Shown: piece after piece, positions 21,745 through 26,700 of the stretch
How positions within the stretch are numbered: the stretch's first letter is position 1
Layout: every line of letters starts with the position of its first letter
Assembly (NCBI GenBank): GCA_000438115.1
Contig: FR903633.1
Coordinates: 16,465-43,164 of the forward strand
DNA: 26,700 nt
Source of the DNA: Prevotella sp. CAG:617
GTDB lineage: Bacteria; Bacteroidota; Bacteroidia; Bacteroidales; Bacteroidaceae
Reading direction: 5' to 3'
Notes under the pieces: generated by a model
Seen by the model: only the letters and a program-made list of their open reading frames with translations
Databases searched by the model: none
What the model was told of the DNA's origin: nothing
Position numbers and translations under genes: made by a program

Positions 21745-22866
21745 ATGAAAAAGACTTTATCATCCTCTTCTTCGTCTCTCCGTCCGGTTTGGCGCAAGCG
21801 TGTGGCACAGTTGTGCTGTCTGATTGCCTGTTTTCTGATGATGGCGGCCGTAGCTTTGCAAAAGGACCACAGCCTGTGGGGCGTGTGGAACCTGAATCCG
21901 GTTGCAGCCGACAGTCAGCCCGTGTTGAGTGAGCGGGGCGACACGCTGGTTATCAACACCACCCAGTTAACTCCCGACGTGCGCGGCTATGGCGGCACAA
22001 CACCTCTGGAAATGAAAATTCTGGAAGGACGTATCGTGCAGGTAGCGCCGTTGCCCAATGCTGAATCGCCCGGATTCTTCGACCGCCTGGCGCAGGCCGG
22101 CCTGTGGCAGAGCTGGGACGGGCTGACTCCCGCCGAGGCTGCCTCGCTGCAGGTTGATGCCGTTTCGGGGGCCACCTATTCCTCGCGCGCCGTGCTGCAG
22201 AACGTAGCTGCGGCGGCACAGTATGCGGCCAGTAGCAGCCGGATTTCGGGCGGCAGTGCGTGGGCCGAGGCCTGGAGCAGTCCGGAGGTTTGGCTGGCGC
22301 TGGTTGTCGTGATTCTGGGGGCGGTGGTGCCGTTGTTTGTCCGCTCGCGCAAGTATCGCATTGTACAGTTGGTGCTGAACGTCGCCGTGTTGGGCTGCTG
22401 GACCGGCTTTTTCCTTTCCTACGGGCTCATGGTAGGCTGGATGTCGGGCGGTGTGCAGTGGTCGGCGGCGCTGGTGCCCGTGTTGCTCCTGCTGGTGGCG
22501 TTTGTCTATCCGCTTTTCGGCCGGCATAATCACTATTGTACGTGGCTTTGTCCGTTCGGGTCGCTGCAGGCTCTTTGCGGCATGGCGTCCTATCGGCATG
22601 TGGCATTGGGGCGGCGCACGCTGCAGGTGCTCACGTGGGTGCGTCGCATATTGTGGGGCGTGCTCATGCTGCTCATGTGGAGCGGTGTGGCTTTCGGGTG
22701 GATGGACTATGAGCTGTTCTCCTCGTTTATGCTGAGCAGTGCCCCCATGATTGTGGTGGTGCTGGGGGGAGTGGTGTTTGTCCTTTCCTTCTTTGTCGAC
22801 CGGCCTTATTGCCGTTTCGTCTGTCCCACCGGAACCCTGTTTAAAGTATCGCAAAATCAGTTTTAA
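21745..22866 (+). CDS. FMN-binding and 4Fe-4S polyferredoxin membrane protein (NosR/NapH-like)
   Basis: A membrane electron-transfer protein of 373 residues. After an N-terminal helix (about 18-38), an extracytoplasmic FMN-binding domain ends in VSGATYSS (140-147). Ser146 occupies the position where NqrC/RnfG-type proteins bear covalently attached FMN, normally a Thr, so ApbE-type flavinylation is likely. Then follow five membrane helices (181-200, 207-230, 240-258, 297-318, 330-351) with two CxxxCP motifs, C265-x3-C269 (TWLCPFGSLQALC) and C356-x3-C360 (RFVCPTG), as in NosR/NapH proteins. I start at ATG 21745 (MKKTLSSSSS); 24 open codons upstream lie in the promoter region. It is 34 bp ahead of the nitroreductase gene and probably feeds it. 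Confidence 0.85.
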   Translation: MKKTLSSSSSSLRPVWRKRVAQLCCLIACFLMMAAVALQKDHSLWGVWNLNPVAADSQPVLSERGDTLVINTTQLTPDVRGYGGTTPLEMKILEGRIVQVAPLPNAESPGFFDRLAQAGLWQSWDGLTPAEAASLQVDAVSGATYSSRAVLQNVAAAAQYAASSSRISGGSAWAEAWSSPEVWLALVVVILGAVVPLFVRSRKYRIVQLVLNVAVLGCWTGFFLSYGLMVGWMSGGVQWSAALVPVLLLLVAFVYPLFGRHNHYCTWLCPFGSLQALCGMASYRHVALGRRTLQVLTWVRRILWGVLMLLMWSGVAFGWMDYELFSSFMLSSAPMIVVVLGGVVFVLSFFVDRPYCRFVCPTGTLFKVSQNQF

Positions 22867-22870
22867 TACC

Positions 22871-22890
22871 GGAGGAATCCGCTTTCCTCC
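22871..22890 (+). other. Hairpin between the FMN-binding gene and the nitroreductase gene
   Basis: GGAGGAA (22871-22877) and TTCCTCC (22884-22890) form a 7-bp perfect stem with a 6-nt loop in the 34-bp intergenic gap, followed by TTTATTCC. It could dampen transcription into, or translation of, the second gene. Confidence 0.4.
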
Positions 22891-22900
22891 TTTATTCCTT

Positions 22901-23536
22901 ATGTATATGAAAACAGCACATTTCCTGAACATTTTGCTTTCGGCGGCCGTGCTCCTGCTGGTAGGCCGTCTGGTATGGACCGAAACGTCCGCTCCCAAGG
23001 AGGCCGCCGCTCCGGCCAACACAACGTGGAATCACATCATGTCGCGCACCAGCATACGGGCCTATTCCGACCGTGCGGTCACGCAGGAGCAGATTGACAC
23101 CCTTTTGCGGGCCGCCATGGCTGCTCCCACGGCGCGTAACCAGCAGCCCTGGCAGTTGGTGGTGGTGACCGACAAGTCGCAAATGAAAGCCCTCTCGGAG
23201 GTGATGCCTTCGGGCAAGATGGCGGCGCAGGCACAAACCGTAGTGGTGGTGTGCGGCGACATGAGCCGTGCCTTGTCGGGCGAAGCTTCTTCCTATTGGA
23301 TACAGGACTGCTCGGCGGCTACCGAGAATCTCCTGCTGGCCGCCCATTCCATGGGGCTGGGAGCCGTGTGGTGCGGGGTATATCCCATCAGCGAGCGGGT
23401 GGCCGGCGGGCGTCGGGTGTTGCAGTTGCCCGACAGTATCATACCGCTGAACATGGTGCCCATAGGCTGGCCGGCCGAGCATCCGCAGCCCAAGGATAAG
23501 TGGATGCCCGAAAAGGTACACTACAACCGCTATTGA
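22901..23536 (+). CDS. Membrane-anchored nitroreductase-family protein
   Basis: An FMN-dependent oxidoreductase of the nitroreductase fold with an N-terminal membrane helix (about residues 7-26, HFLNILLSAAVLLLVGRLVW) and an Ala/Pro-rich linker. The catalytic domain starts with MSRTSIRAYSDRAV (the R-x-S-x-R phosphate-binding motif, R49-S51-R53) and RAAMAAPTARNQQPWQL. Later come ATENLLLAAHSMGLGAVWCG and the usual closing strand. Length is 211 aa; a second ATG at 22907 is an alternative start. By the positive-inside rule the helix would place the domain in the periplasm, unusual for this family; a cleaved signal peptide is possible. It is 34 bp after the FMN/Fe-S membrane protein. Confidence 0.85.
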   Translation: MYMKTAHFLNILLSAAVLLLVGRLVWTETSAPKEAAAPANTTWNHIMSRTSIRAYSDRAVTQEQIDTLLRAAMAAPTARNQQPWQLVVVTDKSQMKALSEVMPSGKMAAQAQTVVVVCGDMSRALSGEASSYWIQDCSAATENLLLAAHSMGLGAVWCGVYPISERVAGGRRVLQLPDSIIPLNMVPIGWPAEHPQPKDKWMPEKVHYNRY

Positions 23537-23735
23537 GAGCGTCCGTATCCGTTGAGTGTCGGGGCAGTGCCTCACTGCGGCCTCAACTGCATGGGACTTT
23601 TTTTCAGACAAGGTGCCGGGAAAGAAAATCAGGGTCCGACCTGCAATTTCTTTTCCGGCACCTTGTGTTTCTTTTTGAGGTGAGGACCATCATGCCGGAA
23701 CGTCCTGCCGGCAAAAGTAGGGGGAGATAGATATA
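23537..23735. other. Gene-free stretch between nitroreductase gene and tRNA-Arg
   Basis: No plausible gene. It contains the long repeat hairpin (23608-23666); another hairpin region (23736-23774) follows and abuts tRNA-Arg. Confidence 0.6.
23608..23666. repeat. Repeat D: long hairpin with an inner hairpin
   Basis: ACAAGGTGCCGG (23608-23619) and its inverted copy CCGGCACCTTGT (23655-23666) extend inward into arms of about 22 bp with two mismatches (20 of 22). Inside, CAGG and CCTG form a second small stem. The stretch is followed by GTTTCTTTTTG, so it could also end the nitroreductase transcript. The core belongs to the same repeat family as arrays A, B, C and E. Confidence 0.75.
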
Positions 23736-23774
23736 CGAAAAAGCGCAACGGTAAAATGCCGTTGCGCTTTTTCG
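23736..23774 (-). terminator. Terminator abutting tRNA-Arg
   Basis: A perfect 16-bp stem (23736-23751 with 23759-23774, loop TAAAATG) begins at the first base after the tRNA discriminator on the minus strand. The stem includes an A-run and T-run, so it works as a terminator in either direction. Confidence 0.85.
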
Positions 23775-23849
23775 TGATTCCGTTGGGGTTCGAACCCAAG
23801 ACCCACGCCTTAGAAGGGCGTTGCTCTAATCCAACTGAGCTACGGAACC
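23775..23849 (-). tRNA. tRNA-Arg(TCT)
   Basis: 75 nt on the minus strand. The acceptor GGTTCCG (23849-23843) pairs with CGGAATC (23782-23776), including one G-T pair, with discriminator A at 23775. The anticodon loop CTTCTAA carries TCT, and the T arm is GGG-TTCGAAC-CCC with flanking G-C pairs. It reads AGA/AGG. CCA is not encoded. Confidence 0.96.
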
Positions 23850-23859
23850 AAACCGAGTG

Positions 23860-23867
23860 CAAAAGTA
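23860..23867 (-). promoter_or_regulatory. -7 element of tRNA-Arg
   Basis: TACTTTTG on the minus strand, 10 bp before the tRNA. The -33 box is not clear. Confidence 0.6.
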
Positions 23868-23953
23868 CGAAGAAAAATTGAAATAAAAGGTTTTCACTTC
23901 GTTTTTTTTAGGATTTACGGGAATAAAAAACAACTGTTTCGGTAGGAAAATTG

Positions 23954-23961
23954 TAATTTTG
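23954..23961 (+). promoter_or_regulatory. -7 element of the biotin operon
   Basis: TAATTTTG, 9 bp before ATG 23971, so the transcript would be nearly leaderless for the first gene. Upstream, ACAA (near 23930) and TTGT (near 23954) flank an imperfect inverted repeat that overlaps the -7, a possible operator for a biotin regulator. Confidence 0.55.
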
Positions 23962-23970
23962 CCCAACCGT

Positions 23971-24471
23971 ATGCACAGTCCGAGTTTTCAATACCGAAGA
24001 TGCAGCCTGAGGTTCCGTCGCTGGAGCCGCCGCAATTATGCTGCCTTTGTGTCGTTGGGTCGTGAAGTGTTGATAGGACACTTGCGATGCGACGTGGCCG
24101 ACTGTTCCATGCTCAAGCTCAAGCATCACCTGCATGCCGACGGAGGTTGCGGCATGGCCCGCACCGCTGGTGACGACGGGAGCGGCTATCCGCCCGATGT
24201 GGGGCCTGATATAGGGCTTGTACGTGACGGTATTTCCGTGGCCGGTAGTGCCGGGTGCGGAACGACTCTTTATTCCGGCAACATCCGTGAGGGTGCAGCC
24301 GGAGAGGCTTGTGCGTGCCGGCTGAAAGGCCGGGATGCAGGGCGTATGCGCTGGTTTGCTGACGAGCGACGGGCGGACTTGGTCTGCCTGAAGTTGCCGC
24401 GGCAGGCCAGCGCATATTTTTTGTATGGGCCTGCAGAACACAGAAAAATCAATAACCAAAGGATATCATGA
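23971..24471 (+). CDS. Small unrecognised protein coupled to bioB
   Basis: I do not recognise a function. The 166-residue frame starts at ATG 23971 and ends with TGA (24469-24471) overlapping the bioB ATG (24468), an ATGA coupling. Residues near 15-44 read LRFRRWSRRNYAAFVSLGRE and VLIGHL, a motif that I recall at the N-termini of Bacteroidales TonB-dependent receptors and of small hypothetical proteins. The rest is Gly/Arg/Ala-rich with several Cys (RCDVADCSM, GGCGMAR, EACACR) and no hydrophobic stretch long enough for a transmembrane helix. It may be a remnant of a secretory leader, a regulatory peptide or a biotin-related protein. It has its own -7 element and is the first gene of the bioB-bioA operon, so I think it is real rather than a chance frame. 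Confidence 0.6.
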   Translation: MHSPSFQYRRCSLRFRRWSRRNYAAFVSLGREVLIGHLRCDVADCSMLKLKHHLHADGGCGMARTAGDDGSGYPPDVGPDIGLVRDGISVAGSAGCGTTLYSGNIREGAAGEACACRLKGRDAGRMRWFADERRADLVCLKLPRQASAYFLYGPAEHRKINNQRIS

Positions 24472-25430
24472 ATCAACTTGACGAAATCAGGCAGCTTTCG
24501 CTGCGCAATCAGCCCCTGACTTATGAGCAGGGACTCTGGCTGGCCACCGAGGCACCGCGTGAGGCGCTGTACAAGGCCGCCCACGAGGTGACCGTGGCCT
24601 GCGCCTCCAGACAGTTTGACACCTGCTCCATCATCAATGCCCGCTCCGGGCGGTGCAGCGAAAACTGCAAGTGGTGTGCGCAGTCGGCCCACTATCACAC
24701 GCAGGCCGACGTTTATCCGCTGGTCAGCGACGAGGAATGCCTGCGCCAGGCCCGCCACCATGAGGCCCTGGGCATCCGCCGCTATTCCATCGTGACGAGC
24801 GGACGCCGCCCTTCGGTCCGCGACATGGAGGGCATTGTGCGTCAGGTGCGCATGCTCCATGAGCAGACCCGCCTGCACCTGTGCGTCTCCATCGGTCTGG
24901 TGGGCGAGGCGGAGCTGCAGGCCCTCAAGGACGCCGGCCTGGAGCGCGTGCACTGCAATTTTGAAACGGCACCGTCGTACTTCCCTTCGCTCTGCACCAC
25001 CCACACGCAGGACGAAAAGCGCGCCACCCTCGAGGCGGCCCGCCGCGTGGGGCTCGACATTTGCTGCGGCGGCATCATCGGTATGGGCGAGAGCATGGCT
25101 CAGCGCGTGGAACTGGCCTGCACGTTGCGCCAGATGGAGGTATCCTCCATTCCCCTCAACCTGCTGCAGCCCATTGCCGGTACGCCCTTGCAGGACGTGC
25201 CCCTGCTCAGCGAGGAGGAGGTGCTGACCTCCATCGCCGTGTTCCGTATGATTAACCCGACCGCTTTCCTGCGCTTTGCCGGCGGCCGTGCGCGACTTTC
25301 GGCCGACTGCGTGAGCCGCGCCCTGCACATCGGCATCAATGCCGCCATCATGGGTGACATGCTCACTACGGTGGGCGCCAAGGTTGAAGAGGACAAAAAA
25401 CAGATTCGCCATGCAGGATACAGTATTTGA
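24468..25430 (+). CDS. bioB: Biotin synthase BioB
   Basis: Radical SAM enzyme that inserts sulfur into dethiobiotin. The 320-residue protein has the SAM-cluster motif C63-x3-C67-x2-C70 (GRCSENCKWCAQ). HCNFET (162-167) corresponds to E. coli HNLDT, and DICCGGIIGMG (197-207) contains the Cys matching E. coli C188. Cys139 (HLCVSIG) matches C128, and Arg269 (FLRFAGGR) matches R260. But the residue matching C97, the other Cys of the [2Fe-2S] cluster, is Ser107 (RRYSIVTSG), and His152 is replaced by Cys163. This may be the alternative BioB type that I recall being reported from obligate anaerobes. It overlaps the upstream small gene (4 nt) and bioA (20 nt), so the three are translationally coupled. 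Confidence 0.93.
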   Translation: MNQLDEIRQLSLRNQPLTYEQGLWLATEAPREALYKAAHEVTVACASRQFDTCSIINARSGRCSENCKWCAQSAHYHTQADVYPLVSDEECLRQARHHEALGIRRYSIVTSGRRPSVRDMEGIVRQVRMLHEQTRLHLCVSIGLVGEAELQALKDAGLERVHCNFETAPSYFPSLCTTHTQDEKRATLEAARRVGLDICCGGIIGMGESMAQRVELACTLRQMEVSSIPLNLLQPIAGTPLQDVPLLSEEEVLTSIAVFRMINPTAFLRFAGGRARLSADCVSRALHIGINAAIMGDMLTTVGAKVEEDKKQIRHAGYSI

Positions 25431-26691
25431 CCGCCAGCATCTCTGGCACCCTTACACCTCGGTAACGAATCCCCTGCCCACCTACGAGGTGGAGCGGGCC
25501 GAGGGCGCCGAAATCATTTTGGCCGACGGCCGACGGCTGGTCGACGGCATGTCGTCGTGGTGGTGCGCCATTCACGGCTACAATCACCCCGTGCTCAACC
25601 GGGCCGTTACGGAGCAGCTGCAGCAGATGTCGCACGTCATGTTCGGCGGTCTGACCCACCGGCCGGCCATTGAGCTGGGGCGCCTGTTGTTGCAGGTGGC
25701 ACCGCCCTCCATGCAGCACATCTTCTATGCCGACAGCGGGTCGGTGGCCGTCGAGGTGGCCATGAAGATGGCCGTGCAGTACTGGGTAGGTGCCGGCCAG
25801 CCCAAGAAGAACAACTTCGTCACCATCCGGCGCGGCTACCACGGCGACACGTGGAACGCCATGTCCGTGTGCGACCCCGTGACGGGCATGCACAGTCTCT
25901 TTGGTGAGGCGCTGCCCGTGCGCTATTTCCTGCCGTCGCCGCAGTCGCGCTTTGACGGTGAGTTCCACGAGTCCGACCTCGAGCCCCTGCGCCGGGTACT
26001 TGAGCAACATGCCGACGAACTGGCTGCCCTCATCCTCGAACCCATTGTGCAGGGCGCCGGCGGCATGTGGTTCTATCACCCCGAATTCCTGCGCCGCGCC
26101 GTGCAGCTCTGCCGCGAAGCCGGCGTACTGGTTATTTTTGATGAAATCGCCACGGGTTTTGGCCGTACAGGCAAGCTTTTTGCTTGGGAATGGGCGGGGC
26201 AGGAACCTGACATTATGTGCATCGGCAAGTCGCTGACGGGAGGTTACATGACCTTCTCGGCCGTGCTGACCACCCACGAGGTGGCCGCTACCATCTGCAA
26301 CCATCCGCCCTACGCCTTCATGCACGGCCCCACGTTCATGGGCAATCCGCTGGCGTGTGCCGTGTCGCTTGCCTCGGTCCGGCTGCTGCTCAGTCAGCCG
26401 TGGCAGGAGCGCGTGGAGTGCATCCGCCGGCAGCTGGAAGCCGAGCTGGAACCGGCCCGTAGCCTCAAGGGCGTAAAAGATGTCAGGGTGCTCGGCGCCA
26501 TTGGCGTGGTGGAGACGCGTGAGCCGGTGGACATGGCTCTCATGCAGCGCCGCTTTGTAGAGGAAGGCATCTGGGTGCGCCCGTTCGGCTGCCTGGTGTA
26601 TGTGATGCCGCCGTTCATGGTCATCAGTGAGGAACAGATTAGCCGGCTTACCGGCGGGTTACTGAAAATATTGCGCGAAATAGATGGATAA
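25411..26691 (+). CDS. bioA: Adenosylmethionine-8-amino-7-oxononanoate aminotransferase
   Basis: Pyridoxal-phosphate enzyme that converts KAPA to DAPA using SAM as amino donor, in biotin synthesis. The 426-residue protein starts at ATG 25411 (MQDTVFDRQHLWHPYTS); HLWHPYT is the BioA start. SSWWCAIHGYNHP (48-60) is the substrate-site motif, IFDEIATGFGRTG includes Asp244 at the cofactor, and IGKSLTGGYM contains Lys273, the PLP lysine. Length is normal. It overlaps bioB by 20 nt and is overlapped by the next gene, so it is in the middle of a biotin operon. Confidence 0.95.
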   Translation: MQDTVFDRQHLWHPYTSVTNPLPTYEVERAEGAEIILADGRRLVDGMSSWWCAIHGYNHPVLNRAVTEQLQQMSHVMFGGLTHRPAIELGRLLLQVAPPSMQHIFYADSGSVAVEVAMKMAVQYWVGAGQPKKNNFVTIRRGYHGDTWNAMSVCDPVTGMHSLFGEALPVRYFLPSPQSRFDGEFHESDLEPLRRVLEQHADELAALILEPIVQGAGGMWFYHPEFLRRAVQLCREAGVLVIFDEIATGFGRTGKLFAWEWAGQEPDIMCIGKSLTGGYMTFSAVLTTHEVAATICNHPPYAFMHGPTFMGNPLACAVSLASVRLLLSQPWQERVECIRRQLEAELEPARSLKGVKDVRVLGAIGVVETREPVDMALMQRRFVEEGIWVRPFGCLVYVMPPFMVISEEQISRLTGGLLKILREIDG

Positions 26692-26700
26692 GCTTACGTT
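26684..26700 (+). CDS. Start of a further operon gene (window end)
   Basis: ATG at 26684 overlaps the bioA stop (ATGGATAA) and gives MDKLT before the window ends. By position a biotin gene such as bioF is likely, but five codons are too few to tell. Confidence 0.45.

Noticed and set aside
22260..22735. Additional frames inside the FMN-binding gene
   Set aside because: They are out-of-frame readings of a gene with clear motifs in its own frame.
23908..24459. Minus-strand frame of 183 codons opposite the small gene before bioB
   Set aside because: Low-information translation without motif. The plus-strand frame has a recognisable motif, a -7 element and a coupled stop/start with bioB.

Overview
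This window looks like chromosomal DNA of a Bacteroidota bacterium, most likely order Bacteroidales and possibly a Prevotellaceae relative with fairly high GC. I infer this from Bacteroidota-type -7 promoter elements (TAnnTTTG) upstream of many genes, the nusB-yajC-ybbR-coaE-DUF5606 cluster, a DUF3276 PUR-like gene, a long NusB and an LptD-like protein of Bacteroidota type. Most genes are housekeeping and lie in short co-directional operons. I see no transposase, phage gene or CRISPR array.

Layout. 1-535 (-): 5' part of prephenate dehydratase (pheA), preceded by a promoter, a leader peptide with eight aromatic residues in a row, and a terminator with competing antiterminator pairings. This is a complete-looking ribosome-mediated attenuator at 559-757. 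1251-4631 (-): nusB, yajC, ybbR, coaE and a DUF5606 gene. 4789-5121 (+): DUF3276. 5609-9628 (+): rplY/ctc, pth, an Hsp15-like S4 gene, an RsmF-like rRNA methyltransferase and prmA, forming a translation-related cluster. 9760-11343 (+): nadB. 11797-13777 (+): groES-groEL behind a sigma-54-like -24/-12 element. 13964-14500 (+): HD-domain hydrolase. 14605-18210 (+): lptD-like gene and a BACON-like lipoprotein. 18310-18397 (+): tRNA-Ser(GGA). 18516-19034 (+): zinc-finger membrane protein. 19278-21469 (-): iron-sulfur flavoprotein and exported aminopeptidase C. 21745-23536 (+): FMN-binding/4Fe-4S membrane protein and a membrane-anchored nitroreductase. 23775-23849 (-): tRNA-Arg(TCT). 23971-26700 (+): an unrecognised small gene overlapping bioB, then bioA and the first codons of a further gene that is probably part of the biotin operon.

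The most interesting signals lie outside the well-known genes. They are the Phe/Tyr attenuator of pheA, a family of roughly 21-bp repeats and hairpins in at least five intergenic regions, terminator-like hairpins inside the 5' ends of ybbR and pth, the groES promoter region with four phased TGACA/TGTCA half-sites, the pairing of an FMN/Fe-S membrane protein with an anchored nitroreductase, the small gene coupled to bioB, and a BioB that has Ser where the canonical [2Fe-2S] enzyme has its first cluster cysteine. All functional names come from reading motifs; no database search was run.
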